Notes under the pieces: generated by a model
Seen by the model: the letters and a program-made list of their open reading frames with translations, nothing else
Told to the model about the DNA's origin: nothing
The model's database searches: none
Shown: positions 25,695-34,897 of the stretch, in pieces
Position numbering within the stretch: the stretch's first letter is position 1
Layout of the letters: each line of letters begins with the position of its first letter
DNA from: Flavobacterium akiainvivens
GTDB lineage: Bacteria; Bacteroidota; Bacteroidia; Flavobacteriales; Flavobacteriaceae
Assembly: GCF_001278115.1 (NCBI RefSeq)
Contig: NZ_LIYD01000005.1
Span: 1,846,807 to 1,910,806 of the forward strand
Reading direction: 5' to 3'
Length of the DNA: 64,000 bases
Translations under genes and position numbers: made by a program

Positions 25695-27317
25695 ATGCGC
25701 CATTATTTACTATTGCTGCTTAGTGTTCTTGCCATAACCTTTACTTCTTGCCGTGATGATTTTGAATTTGAACCCAGCACCGGCGGGCTCGAATTCTCAA
25801 GAGATACCGTGTATCTTGACACAGTGTTTACCAATATAGGCTCAAGCACTTATACCCTAAAAGTATACAACCGCAGCGATAAAGATATTACCATACCCAC
25901 CATTAAGCTGGCACAGGGCGAAGCAAGCAAGTACCGCCTTATGGTAGACGGAGACGGCTACGGGCAGGGCGGCACACCGGGCAAAATATTTAACAATGTA
26001 GAGCTGCTGGCTAAAGACAGCCTGTTTATTTTTATAGAAACTACTATAGACTACAGCGAGTATGCCAATAATACCACCACCTTTTTATATACCGATAAAA
26101 TTGAATTTGACAGCGGCGCCAACTACCAGGATGTAGATCTGGTAACCCTTGTGCAGGATGCGATTTTTATAAAGCCCAACCGCGAACTGCCTTCTAACAT
26201 TAAAGAAACGCTAACCATAAGCGGCATTAACGACAGCATTATAGGCCATGAGCTTACAACCCCTGATGAGTTGCACTGGACGAACGACAAGCCTTATGTG
26301 GTGTATGGCTATGCCTTTGTGCCAAACGGCCGCACGCTGACCATAGATGCCGGTGCGCGGGTACATTTTCATGCAGAAAGCGGGCTGATTGTAGACGACA
26401 CGGGTACGCTTTTAATAAACGGAAGCCCATCTACCGACCCGGATATTTTAGAAAACGAGGTAATTTTTGAGGGCGACAGGCTCGAACCGCAGTTTGCCGG
26501 TATTACCGGGCAGTGGTTTGGCGTGTGGCTGCCATCGGGTAGCCAAAACGTACTGAACAACCTTACCATTAAAAATGCGGTATACGGCCTCTGGCTGCAA
26601 CGCACACAGGGCAATGTAAACACTACCCCGCGCGCCGAACTTAAAAACTGCCAGATATACAACTGCTCTAACTATGGCCTGCGTGCCGTTACGGCAAACA
26701 TAAACGGCAGCAATGTAGTAATAAACAATGCCGGTGAGGCAGCGGCATCGCTAGTATTGGGCGGCACGTATAACTTTAAGCACTGTACCTTTACCAACTA
26801 TTCTAACAATTACCAGCAGGTGCCGGTAATGCTTACCAATTTTGTGGAAAGCGTTGATAGTTCAAATCCAAATCAGGGTATAATACTGGCAAGCCACCTT
26901 AATGCCCGTTTTGATAACTGTATTTTATACGGTTCGGGCAATATAGCGTTGTCTCAGGGAAGAAATGCCGCACAGGACTACAACGTTACGTTTAACCACA
27001 GCCTTATAAAACTGGTAGACTACAGTAATATTCTTGATAATAACGAGCTGTATCCGTATGCTGCTACGCAAATTGTGAATTACAACAGCTGCGTTTTAGC
27101 CGAAACCACTACCCAAAACAGGCCTGAGTTTGAAAACCCGCAGCAAAACAAGCTGCGCCTGTTTAAACCAACAGGTACTTCTACCGGCCCTGAAAATGCC
27201 GCCGACAATACTATAGCGCAGCAGGTAGGCCCCGACCTTGCCAATAACCTGCGTCCGTTAGCTCCTGATACCACGGCTGATATTGGCGCTTATGAAAGCA
27301 TAGAAGCCCCTGAGTAA
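25695..27317 (+). CDS. Surface lipoprotein with parallel beta-helix
   Basis: A TTG at 25680 is in frame, but the ATG at 25695 gives an ideal lipoprotein signal with Cys19 (AITFTSC). It is followed by RDDFEFE, close to the surface-export signal of flavobacterial lipoproteins. The 540-residue protein has an N-terminal beta-sandwich (LDTVFTNIGSSTYTLKVYNR). A right-handed beta-helix region (about 210-480) follows, with repeated short strands such as LTIKNAVYGLWLQ and LKNCQIYNCSNYGLR. Such helices bind or cleave polysaccharides, but no catalytic set is recognisable. DIGAYE near the end is typical of parallel beta-helix proteins. Confidence 0.8.
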   Translation: MRHYLLLLLSVLAITFTSCRDDFEFEPSTGGLEFSRDTVYLDTVFTNIGSSTYTLKVYNRSDKDITIPTIKLAQGEASKYRLMVDGDGYGQGGTPGKIFNNVELLAKDSLFIFIETTIDYSEYANNTTTFLYTDKIEFDSGANYQDVDLVTLVQDAIFIKPNRELPSNIKETLTISGINDSIIGHELTTPDELHWTNDKPYVVYGYAFVPNGRTLTIDAGARVHFHAESGLIVDDTGTLLINGSPSTDPDILENEVIFEGDRLEPQFAGITGQWFGVWLPSGSQNVLNNLTIKNAVYGLWLQRTQGNVNTTPRAELKNCQIYNCSNYGLRAVTANINGSNVVINNAGEAAASLVLGGTYNFKHCTFTNYSNNYQQVPVMLTNFVESVDSSNPNQGIILASHLNARFDNCILYGSGNIALSQGRNAAQDYNVTFNHSLIKLVDYSNILDNNELYPYAATQIVNYNSCVLAETTTQNRPEFENPQQNKLRLFKPTGTSTGPENAADNTIAQQVGPDLANNLRPLAPDTTADIGAYESIEAPE

Positions 27318-27385
27318 TAATTTAATACGGGTGTATTGCCTTTTTTCATAACTTTAGGTACAACAAACAATTAACCTATTTTATT

Positions 27386-27952
27386 ATGAAAAAACTTTTA
27401 GCAATGGCCCTGCTGGCAGCATGCCTGGCTCCCGCAATGGCAACCGCACAAACCGAGGCCGAAATGAAAGCCTGGGAAGCCTACATGACTCCCGGTAAAG
27501 AACACAAAATGCTGGCTGAGGAAACCGGCAGTTGGACTGCCGAAATGACCTTTTGGCACGAGCCCGGCGCACAGCCCCAAAAAGCTACTACTACCGCCGA
27601 TGTAAAAATGCTTTTTGACGGAAAATACCAGGAAGGTAACTACAAAGGCAATGTTATGGGTCTGCCGTTTGAAGGCAAGAGCCTGATATCTTTTGATAAC
27701 GCTGCCAAAGAATTTACATCAATATGGATAGACAACATGGGAACCGGCATGATGGTTATGAAAGCCAAGCCGGGCAAAGATGCCAAGGTGCTTAACTTTA
27801 CCGGCACCATGGTTAACCCGGTTGATGGCAAGCCCACCCCTTTTCGTGAAGTATACACCATTGTAGATGCCAACACCCGCAAAATGGAAATGTTTGACAC
27901 TAAGAACGGCAAGGAATTTAAAAGCATGGAAATTGTAATGAAGCGTAAATAA
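27386..27952 (+). CDS. DUF1579 family secreted protein
   Basis: The 188-residue product has a signal peptide (1-22, ending MATAQ). The DUF1579 domain follows, with TPGKEHKMLAEETGSWTAEM, the central VMGLPFEGKSLISFDNAAK and FREVYTIVDANTRKMEMFD. The fold is thought to be lipocalin-like; no ligand is known. It stands alone and ends in a strong terminator shared with the convergent gene at 28003. Confidence 0.88.
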   Translation: MKKLLAMALLAACLAPAMATAQTEAEMKAWEAYMTPGKEHKMLAEETGSWTAEMTFWHEPGAQPQKATTTADVKMLFDGKYQEGNYKGNVMGLPFEGKSLISFDNAAKEFTSIWIDNMGTGMMVMKAKPGKDAKVLNFTGTMVNPVDGKPTPFREVYTIVDANTRKMEMFDTKNGKEFKSMEIVMKRK

Positions 27953-27974
27953 TTTTACGCTTTTAAAATATTGA

Positions 27975-28000
27975 AATCCCGCCCTGTGCGGGATTTTTTT
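27975..28000. terminator. Rho-independent terminator
   Basis: AAATCCCGC pairs with GCGGGATTT around CCTGT, followed by a run of T. It separates DUF1579 from the convergent gene at 28003. Confidence 0.9.
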
Positions 28001-28002
28001 AC

Positions 28003-28611
28003 TTAAATCACTATACCACTTGCAGAAAATGGTTCAGCAGGAAAACCGCAAATAGAAATAGCTTCTTCATCTATTTCAACAATTGGGAATATATTATCAA
28101 GATAATCGTTATCAAAAAAACAAAGCAAGAGCGTTTCATTCAGCCTAAATAATTTTATTTCGCGCCCTTTATGGCCTAACCTGTTGTTTACCTCCTGTAT
28201 ATAAGGTTTTTCTTCAAGGATAATATTAAATACTACATTAATTTTGTGTCCATTCCACACAATAGTATATTTCAGGCTTCCAATATCACTATCTGTAAGG
28301 TCTGTCTTTGTAGGTAAAAGTTTAAGATAGTCTTTCCTAACAGTAACGTCTTTTGTAGTGTAACTATCTTTCAAAAAAGTAACGTGTTTACCAACCTCAG
28401 TAATCCTTAACCTGTCATCAGCTACAAAATCTAAAGATATAGGCTGCTGCTTAACATAATCCTGCCTGATAAGCCTCTTTACATAGCCGTCTTCTTCGTC
28501 TAATTTGTGGCAGGCAATTATGCCTTCCTCAAATGTAATGAAAGTAGGGCTGCCGTAATCGGAGGGTTCTTTAACTTCAAGCCAGATGCCATCATAATTT
28601 TCCATATCCAA
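28003..28611 (-). CDS. Hypothetical cytoplasmic protein
   Basis: The 202-residue protein (start MDMENYDGIWLEVKEPSDYG) has no signal peptide or membrane helix. It alternates strands and charged stretches, for example TFITFEEGIIACHKLDEEDG and LRITEVGKHVTFLKDSYTT. I do not recognise a family. It is monocistronic and convergent with DUF1579; repeats start 40 nt upstream of its start codon. Confidence 0.65.
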   Translation of the reverse strand: MDMENYDGIWLEVKEPSDYGSPTFITFEEGIIACHKLDEEDGYVKRLIRQDYVKQQPISLDFVADDRLRITEVGKHVTFLKDSYTTKDVTVRKDYLKLLPTKTDLTDSDIGSLKYTIVWNGHKINVVFNIILEEKPYIQEVNNRLGHKGREIKLFRLNETLLLCFFDNDYLDNIFPIVEIDEEAISICGFPAEPFSASGIVI

Positions 28612-28651
28612 ATATAGCCAAAGTTATTATACAACATTAATTGAAAGAACA

Positions 28652-28683
28652 CACCCCTAACCCCCTCTCAAGAGGGGAACAGC
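28652..28683 (+). repeat. C-rich palindromic repeat unit
   Basis: ACCCCTAACCCCCTCTC followed by AAGAGGGGAACAGCT is the same unit as at 25031 and inside purL. Downstream, CTACACCCATACTCAAA looks like a decayed form of the AGCTTCACTCAAA core. Confidence 0.65.
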
Positions 28684-28702
28684 TACACCCATACTCAAAA
28701 AA

Positions 28703-28750
28703 AATCCGTGCAAATCCGCTCAATCCGTGTCATCCGCGTTCCATTAAAAA
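28703..28750 (+). repeat. AATCCG stutter repeat, copy 1
   Basis: Successive AATCCGTG, AAATCCGCT, AATCCGTG and ATCCGCGTTCCAT words followed by A residues match the copy at 35005-35045. It lies between the palindrome at 28652 and the purL promoter. Confidence 0.65.
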
Positions 28751-28776
28751 ACCTTTCATAATCACAAATAAATCAT

Positions 28777-28784
28777 TAATTTTG
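28777..28784 (+). promoter_or_regulatory. Putative -7 box for purL (TAATTTTG)
   Basis: TAATTTTG lies 26 nt before the purL ATG, a normal distance. No obvious purine riboswitch or operator precedes it. Confidence 0.45.
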
Positions 28785-28810
28785 CGCCTTAAACACAACA
28801 GCACAAAACA

Positions 28811-31800
28811 ATGATCCATTTCTTCGGAAACCAGACCAATACGGTTTTTGCGGTACAGGCGCAAAACGAACTTTCGGCAGAGGATATTTCAAAACTAAAC
28901 TGGCTTTTTGGCAACGCACATAAGATAGAGAAATCCGCCCTTGCGGATTTTTTTGTTGGGCCGCGCGCCACCATGATTACACCTTGGAGCACCAATGCCG
29001 TAGAAATTACCCAGAACATGGGAATAGAAGGCATTCTGCGCATTGAGGAGTTCTTTAAGGTTGACGAGGCCGACGCCAAATTTGACCCCATGCTTTCGCA
29101 AAAATACAACGGGTTGGGCCAGGACATTTACACCATAAACATACAGCCGGAGCCTATCCTTGAGATAGACGACATTGCGGCTTATAACGAAAAAGAAGGC
29201 CTTTCGCTTAGTGCAGACGAAGTGGAATACCTTAACAACCTTGCCAAAAAACTGGGCAGGAAATTAACCGATAGCGAGGTTTTCGGCTTTAGCCAGGTAA
29301 ACTCAGAACACTGCCGCCACAAGATTTTCAACGGTACGTTTGTTATTGATGGCGAAGAAAAACCGTCATCGCTGTTTAAGCTTATCAAAAAAACATCTCA
29401 GGAAAACCCTAACGATATTGTTTCTGCCTATAAAGACAACGTGGCGTTTATTAAAGGCCCACGCGTACAGCAGTTTGCACCTAAAAGCGCCGATAAGCCT
29501 GACTTTTATGAAGTAAAAGAGTTTGACTCGGTTATCTCGGTAAAGGCCGAAACCCACAATTTCCCTACCACGGTAGAGCCGTTTAACGGTGCTGCAACGG
29601 GCAGTGGCGGCGAAATCCGCGACAGGCTTGCAGGTGGCCAGGGTTCGCTTCCGTTGGCAGGTACGGCTGTTTATATGACGGCTTACTCGCGCCTTGAAGA
29701 AAACCGCCCATGGGAAAACGGTATGGACGAGCGCAAGTGGCTGTACCAAACCCCAATGGACATCCTGATAAAAGCATCTAACGGTGCATCTGACTTTGGT
29801 AACAAATTCGGGCAACCGCTAATTTCAGGTTCGGTACTGACTTTCGAACATGAAGAGGCCCCCTCTAACTCCCCCCAAGGGGGAGAACAAAACCCACGTA
29901 AACTGGGCTTTGATAAAGTAATTATGCTTGCCGGTGGTATTGGCTATGGTAAAGAAAGCCAGAGCAAAAAACAAAAACCGCAGGAAGGCGATAAAGTAGT
30001 GATATTGGGTGGCGAAAACTACCGCATTGGTATGGGCGGCGCTGCCGTATCAAGTGCTGATACGGGCGAGTTTGCCTCGGGTATTGAGCTTAACGCCGTA
30101 CAGCGTAGTAACCCAGAAATGCAAAAACGCGCTGCCAACGCCGTTCGTGGCCTGGTAGAGAGCGACAACAACCCTATAGTTTCTATTCACGACCACGGTG
30201 CGGGCGGGCACTTAAACTGCCTTAGCGAACTTGTAGAAGAAACCGGCGGGCTTATAGACCTTGACAAACTGCCTGTGGGCGACCCTACCCTTTCGGCCAA
30301 GGAAATCATTGGCAACGAAAGCCAGGAGCGTATGGGCCTTGTTATTGGCCAGAAAGATATTGATACCCTGCAACGCATTGCCGACCGTGAGCGCTCGCCA
30401 ATGTACACAGTGGGCGAGGTTACCAACAACCACCGCTTTACGTTTGAAAGTGCCACTACAGGTGCAAAACCTATGGATTTTGCGCTTGAAGATATGTTTG
30501 GTTCATCGCCTAAAACGGTAATGACCGATAAAACGGTTGCGGCTAATTACAGCGATGTTGCGTATTCTCAGGAAAACATACACAGCTACCTGAATCAGGT
30601 GCTACAGCTTGAAGCTGTTGCCTGTAAAGACTGGCTTACCAATAAAGTAGACCGTTGTGTGGGCGGCCGCGTTGCAAAGCAGCAATGTGCAGGCCCTATA
30701 CAGCTTCCGCTGAACAACGTTGGCGTTATGGCGCTTGATTTTGCCGGTAAGGAAGGTATTGCCACCACCATAGGCCACTCGCCTGTTGCTGCGCTGGTTA
30801 ACCCTGCTGCCGGTAGCCGTACTGCCATTGCCGAATCGTTGTCAAACATTGTTTTCGCCCCTCTTAAGGATGGTTTGAAGAGCGTATCGCTTTCAGCCAA
30901 CTGGATGTGGGCTTGTAAAAACGAAGGTGAAGACGCAAGGCTTTATGAAGCGGTTGAAGCGTGTTCAGACTTTGCAATCGAACTGGGCATCAACATCCCA
31001 ACGGGTAAAGACTCGCTTAGTATGAAGCAAAAATACCCTACCGGCGATGTAATTGCCCCTGGTACGGTAATCATTTCTGCTGCCGGTAACTGTAACGACA
31101 TTACCAAAGTGGTAGAGCCGGTACTGAAACGCAACGGCGGTAACATTTACTACATTAACCTGAGCAACGACAGCTTTAAGTTGGGTGGTTCAAGCTTTGC
31201 ACAGGTATTGAACAAAGTAGGTAACGATGTTCCTGATATTACCGATGCAGCCAACTTTAAGTCGGCGTTCAACACAATACAAGACCTTATAAAAGACGGC
31301 AAAATTGCAGCCGGTCACGATATAGGCAGCGGTGGCCTTATTACCACCCTGCTTGAAATGAGCTTTGCCGAGGTTAACCTGGGCGCTGAGTATGACCTGA
31401 CCAACCTTAACGAGGCCGATACGGTTAAGGCGCTTTTCGCAGAAAACATTGCCCTTGTTATACAGGCCGATGCATCTGTAGAGGCTCAGCTTGCCGCTAA
31501 CGGTGTAAACTTTACCAAAATAGGCCAACCTAAGGAAGGCGGCGTAATAACCGTTAAAAACGGCGCTACTGAGTTAACTTTTGATGTTGCCGAAACACGC
31601 GACACATGGTACAAAACCTCTTACCTGCTTGATCGCAAACAAAGCGGCGAGCAGAAAGCTAAAGAGCGTTATGTAAACTATAAATCACAGCCGCTGGTAT
31701 ACAGCTTCCCTACCCATTTTGATGGTAAGAAAGTCGTTATTGACAGCAGCAAGCCAAGGCCAAAAGCCGCCATCATACGTGAGAAAGGGTCTAACTCGGA

Positions 31801-32503
31801 ACGCGAAATGGCAAACGCCATGTTCCTTGCCGGTTTTGATGTTAAGGACGTACACATGACCGACCTTATCAGTGGCCGTGAAACCCTTGAAGACATTCAG
31901 TTTATTGGGGCTGTGGGTGGTTTCTCAAACTCAGATGTACTGGGTTCTGCCAAAGGATGGGCGGGTGCGTTCCTTTACAACGAAAAGGCTAAAACGGCGC
32001 TTGAGAACTTCTTTAAGCGCGAGGATACGCTATCGGTAGGTATTTGTAACGGCTGCCAGCTTTTTATAGAACTTGGCCTTATAAACCCTGACCACGAAGT
32101 GAAGCCGCGTATGCTGCACAACGACAGCCACAAGCACGAGAGTGCCTTTACATCGGTTACCGTGCAGGAAAACAACTCGGTTATGCTAAATACGCTTGCG
32201 GGCAGCATCCTGGGTGTATGGATTAGCCACGGCGAGGGTAAGTTTGAGCTTCCGTACACCGAAGATAAATACAGCGTTGTGGCCAAGTATGCTTACAACG
32301 GCTACCCGGCTAACCCTAACGGCTCTCACTTTGACATTGCCATGATGAGCAGCAACGACGGCCGCCACCTGGTTATGATGCCGCACATTGAGCGCTCTAT
32401 GTTCCAGTGGAACTGGGCTTACTACCCTGAAGACCGTACCGACGAAGTTACGCCTTGGCACGAAGCGTTTGTAAATGCTCGTAAGTGGATTGAGAACCGA
32501 TAG
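28811..32503 (+). CDS. purL: Phosphoribosylformylglycinamidine synthase (large type)
   Basis: The 1230-residue enzyme converts FGAR, glutamine and ATP to FGAM in purine synthesis. The synthetase domain has VNSEHCRHKIFNG, VKAETHNFPTTVEPF and GAGGHLNCLSELVEE. The C-terminal glutamine amidotransferase domain has Cys1079 in VGICNGCQLF and the His/Glu region near MPHIERSMFQW. Residues about 348-361 (EEAPSNSPQGGEQN) are encoded by a C-rich palindrome (29855-29888) found elsewhere between genes. It lies between SGSVLTFEH and KVIMLAGG, where family members are variable. The frame stays open, so the enzyme is probably functional. Confidence 0.96.
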   Translation: MIHFFGNQTNTVFAVQAQNELSAEDISKLNWLFGNAHKIEKSALADFFVGPRATMITPWSTNAVEITQNMGIEGILRIEEFFKVDEADAKFDPMLSQKYNGLGQDIYTINIQPEPILEIDDIAAYNEKEGLSLSADEVEYLNNLAKKLGRKLTDSEVFGFSQVNSEHCRHKIFNGTFVIDGEEKPSSLFKLIKKTSQENPNDIVSAYKDNVAFIKGPRVQQFAPKSADKPDFYEVKEFDSVISVKAETHNFPTTVEPFNGAATGSGGEIRDRLAGGQGSLPLAGTAVYMTAYSRLEENRPWENGMDERKWLYQTPMDILIKASNGASDFGNKFGQPLISGSVLTFEHEEAPSNSPQGGEQNPRKLGFDKVIMLAGGIGYGKESQSKKQKPQEGDKVVILGGENYRIGMGGAAVSSADTGEFASGIELNAVQRSNPEMQKRAANAVRGLVESDNNPIVSIHDHGAGGHLNCLSELVEETGGLIDLDKLPVGDPTLSAKEIIGNESQERMGLVIGQKDIDTLQRIADRERSPMYTVGEVTNNHRFTFESATTGAKPMDFALEDMFGSSPKTVMTDKTVAANYSDVAYSQENIHSYLNQVLQLEAVACKDWLTNKVDRCVGGRVAKQQCAGPIQLPLNNVGVMALDFAGKEGIATTIGHSPVAALVNPAAGSRTAIAESLSNIVFAPLKDGLKSVSLSANWMWACKNEGEDARLYEAVEACSDFAIELGINIPTGKDSLSMKQKYPTGDVIAPGTVIISAAGNCNDITKVVEPVLKRNGGNIYYINLSNDSFKLGGSSFAQVLNKVGNDVPDITDAANFKSAFNTIQDLIKDGKIAAGHDIGSGGLITTLLEMSFAEVNLGAEYDLTNLNEADTVKALFAENIALVIQADASVEAQLAANGVNFTKIGQPKEGGVITVKNGATELTFDVAETRDTWYKTSYLLDRKQSGEQKAKERYVNYKSQPLVYSFPTHFDGKKVVIDSSKPRPKAAIIREKGSNSEREMANAMFLAGFDVKDVHMTDLISGRETLEDIQFIGAVGGFSNSDVLGSAKGWAGAFLYNEKAKTALENFFKREDTLSVGICNGCQLFIELGLINPDHEVKPRMLHNDSHKHESAFTSVTVQENNSVMLNTLAGSILGVWISHGEGKFELPYTEDKYSVVAKYAYNGYPANPNGSHFDIAMMSSNDGRHLVMMPHIERSMFQWNWAYYPEDRTDEVTPWHEAFVNARKWIENR
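29855..29888 (+). repeat. Palindromic repeat unit embedded in purL
   Basis: GAGGCCCCCTCTAACTCCCC continues to CCAAGGGGGAGAAC, so CTCCCCC and GGGGGAG pair around CAA. It encodes EAPSNSPQGGE in the purL frame. The same unit encodes APQAPKGGE at the thioesterase C-terminus. Confidence 0.8.
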
Positions 32504-32507
32504 TTGA

Positions 32508-32545
32508 ATTTTTAGATTGTTCGATTATTCGACAGTTCGACTTTA
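32508..32545. repeat. GATTGTTCGATTATTCG stutter repeat
   Basis: The stretch AGATTGTTCGATTATTCG followed by ACAGTTCGACTTTAAGACG shares the ATTGTTCGATTATT word with the repeat at 19941 and starts 5 nt after the purL stop. No inverted partner is evident. Confidence 0.5.
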
Positions 32546-32568
32546 AGACGAAAGATAATAGATGAAAG

Positions 32569-32600
32569 ACGCCTCTAGGAATGGGGGCGTTTTTGTTTTG
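32569..32600 (+). terminator. Rho-independent terminator of purL
   Basis: ACGCC (32569-32573) and GGCGT (32586-32590), extended by G/C pairs, precede TTTTTGTTTTG. Confidence 0.65.
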
Positions 32601-32667
32601 TTAAAATACCTAATAATAGGGATTTACACAAAAGTAATTCTTATATAATTTTAACAAAAAAAACATT

Positions 32668-33450
32668 ATGTCTCCTTCAGTTATAATAATACTTATAATC
32701 TCACTTTCGGGAATTTTGGGTGGACTCACAAATTTCTACACTATTAATGAATTTAAGTCTAAAAAAGAATCTCAAAGAAATTTAATTAAGTCTATATTGC
32801 TAGGAATTTGCGCCTCATGCGCAGTTCCATTATTTCTTCAAGTATTATCCAATAATTTATTAGACATTCCTACTGAGGAAATTACAACAGGTACAAATCA
32901 AAAATACCCTATAAAAAACTATTTCATTTTAGCAGGATTTTGCATCATAGCAGCCGTATACTCAAAACGTTTTTTAGACGATTTATATGATAAAATAAAT
33001 AAAACTAAACAGGAGGTAGAAGAAGTCAAAAAATCTGCTGAACAGGCGAAAGAGGTATCAGTGGCTGCAAAAGAAGCATCTACACAAGCACAAGAAGCTT
33101 CTACACAAGTTGCTAATTTTATCGAACTTGAACTAGCAGAAGAAGCCGACGACGACGACGACGACCAGAAAGAACAAATAACACTTGAGACTATAAAAAA
33201 TTCTACTCCATTGATAAATGGCCACAATAATATCGATGAAGCCGACTTGAAAAAAGTTTTGAAAAATATGCAGGATTCAAAATTTAAAGATAGAAGTATC
33301 AATGGATTAATCAGAGGCACCAAACTTTCTGAAGAAAAAATTAAGCCTATAATTCAATCATTCATTGAGAATAATGTTGTTAATCCTACGAGATGGTATG
33401 GTAAAGAATTCTACAGACTTACAAGAAAAGGAAAAAAGTTAGAACTCTAA
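32668..33450 (+). CDS. Membrane/coiled-coil protein with C-terminal winged helix
   Basis: The 260-residue protein has two or three N-terminal hydrophobic helices (about 3-20, 45-62 and 85-100). A coiled coil follows (about 108-155; KTKQEVEEVKKSAEQAKEVS and KEASTQAQEASTQ heptads), then a run of six Asp encoded by a GAC microsatellite (33148-33165). It ends in a winged-helix-like domain (about 190-260; NGLIRGTKLSEEKIKPIIQS). This layout recalls the YEATS-associated three-TM proteins of defence and signalling islands, but I cannot confirm it. The codon use is clearly more AT-rich than purL, which suggests horizontal acquisition. Confidence 0.7.
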   Translation: MSPSVIIILIISLSGILGGLTNFYTINEFKSKKESQRNLIKSILLGICASCAVPLFLQVLSNNLLDIPTEEITTGTNQKYPIKNYFILAGFCIIAAVYSKRFLDDLYDKINKTKQEVEEVKKSAEQAKEVSVAAKEASTQAQEASTQVANFIELELAEEADDDDDDQKEQITLETIKNSTPLINGHNNIDEADLKKVLKNMQDSKFKDRSINGLIRGTKLSEEKIKPIIQSFIENNVVNPTRWYGKEFYRLTRKGKKLEL

Positions 33451-33580
33451 ATCAAAGACTATTTCAATGTTTCGCAAATAATCTCATCGGTTGTTTAAAA
33501 TCAACTAATAATACAAGGGATACCAAACCAAGTATTATTCGTAATTTCCTGTATTTTTGTTATGACTAACACCCCACCCC

Positions 33581-34018
33581 ATGGCAAAAAACAAAACCAC
33601 CGAAACCGAAATAAACGTTACCGACTTCATTAACTCATACGTTGACAACGACCTTAAAAAGGCCGACAGCTTTAAACTCATTGAGTTGATGCAAAGTTGG
33701 ACAGGATTTGAACCTAAAATGTGGGGGCCAACCATTATTGGCTTTGGCAGCTACCACTACAAATATGCCAGCGGCCATGAGGGCGATGCACCTATGCTTG
33801 GGTTTTCGCCACGCAAGGCTGAGTTTTCACTCTATGTATATTCGCCGGTTGCCGGTAGCGAGCAACTGTTAGACAGCCTGGGTAAATTCAAGATGGGCAA
33901 GGCGTGCATTTACGTTAAAAAGCTGTCGGATATTAATATTGATGTGCTCGAAAAAATCTGCAAAATTACTATTGCCTACCTTAACGAACACCATGAATGT
34001 GCTGCTTGCAGGCAGTAA
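33581..34018 (+). CDS. DUF1801 domain protein
   Basis: The 145-residue cytoplasmic protein matches DUF1801/YdhG-like proteins: VTDFINSYVDNDLKKADSF, then MWGPTIIGFGSYHYKYASGH, GFSPRKAEFSLYVYSP and GKACIYVKKLSDIN. The fold is a small alpha/beta domain of unknown function. A TATTTTTG promoter-like octamer lies at 33552-33559. It is not obviously linked to its neighbours. Confidence 0.88.
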   Translation: MAKNKTTETEINVTDFINSYVDNDLKKADSFKLIELMQSWTGFEPKMWGPTIIGFGSYHYKYASGHEGDAPMLGFSPRKAEFSLYVYSPVAGSEQLLDSLGKFKMGKACIYVKKLSDINIDVLEKICKITIAYLNEHHECAACRQ

Positions 34019-34124
34019 ACCTAAGCCTTACTTTTTTGTCGGGATAGTAGTATAACGTATGCAAGCACGATACTAAAATTCATAAAATATTCCCTACATT
34101 TACCTTAGTAACAAACCAATCCTC

Positions 34125-34703
34125 ATGGAACTTTATAAAAAAATCCTCTTTAAATTATTCAAAATACTGCCCATTACTGCCGGGGTGGCAATAGTAATTG
34201 GCTGCATAGTGCTGCTATTTTTAAACGACAAGCCCACACAACTTACTGAAAAAGAATTTATAGATAAAGCGATTGAAAACCACATATCAAGCTTTGCAGA
34301 ATACGACAACACTTTTGTAATGGACCTCGATTCCGGTAAAAGGTATGCACACGAATTTAAAAGCTATGAGCAGGCCAGTGTTTTTAAAGACCTGATAATG
34401 GAAAAATTTGGCACCATTAGCACCGGTTCTTCTTATTATGAAACAGATTACAATCAATATTATCTTGGAGTTATAGGCGGTACTATATGTGTAGCTTTTT
34501 CAATATTGCTGTTTTATGTAACTGTTGTACTGTGGTTTGTAAGCCTGTTTGACTTGCTTAAAAGCGAATTCATTGAAAACCACAATAAATGGATGTGGCT
34601 TATTTGCTTACTACTGCTGCCATTTATAAGTCCCCTTTTTTATGCTTTTATTGCATCAAAACAAAAAAGGCCCGTAAATTTGGCGCAGCAGAACCTTAAA
34701 TAA
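34125..34703 (+). CDS. Hypothetical inner-membrane protein
   Basis: The 192-residue protein has three hydrophobic segments (about 17-35, 123-145 and 157-177). A soluble, charged domain between the first and second (LTEKEFIDKAIENHISSFAE) is likely periplasmic. The end KRPVNLAQQNLK is cytoplasmic by the positive-inside rule. No family is recognised. A 59-residue membrane ORF follows 2 nt after its stop, so the two are probably co-translated. Confidence 0.65.
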   Translation: MELYKKILFKLFKILPITAGVAIVIGCIVLLFLNDKPTQLTEKEFIDKAIENHISSFAEYDNTFVMDLDSGKRYAHEFKSYEQASVFKDLIMEKFGTISTGSSYYETDYNQYYLGVIGGTICVAFSILLFYVTVVLWFVSLFDLLKSEFIENHNKWMWLICLLLLPFISPLFYAFIASKQKRPVNLAQQNLK

Positions 34704-34705
34704 AA

Positions 34706-34885
34706 ATGCCCTTTAAACTCTTACAAATATTCCTTATACTGGTATTCGTTACCCTTGTTATTTCTATACTTGATAGCCGCAGGCGTTTGTGGGCTACCAA
34801 CCGAAACGGCAGGGCGTTTACAGTACGGGGCATTATACTGCTTGGGGTTATTATACTGTTTTTAGTGTTTTCGCTACTGCGTTAA
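34706..34885 (+). CDS. Small membrane protein
   Basis: The 59-residue frame starts MPFKLLQIFLILVFVTLVIS and ends FLVFSLLR. Two hydrophobic helices (about 5-21 and 41-58) flank a basic, polar turn (DSRRRLWATNRNGRAF). It begins 2 nt after the preceding membrane protein gene and uses similar codons, which supports a genuine small gene in a two-gene operon. Function unknown. Confidence 0.6.
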   Translation: MPFKLLQIFLILVFVTLVISILDSRRRLWATNRNGRAFTVRGIILLGVIILFLVFSLLR

Positions 34886-34897
34886 CGTTGCGGTTTG

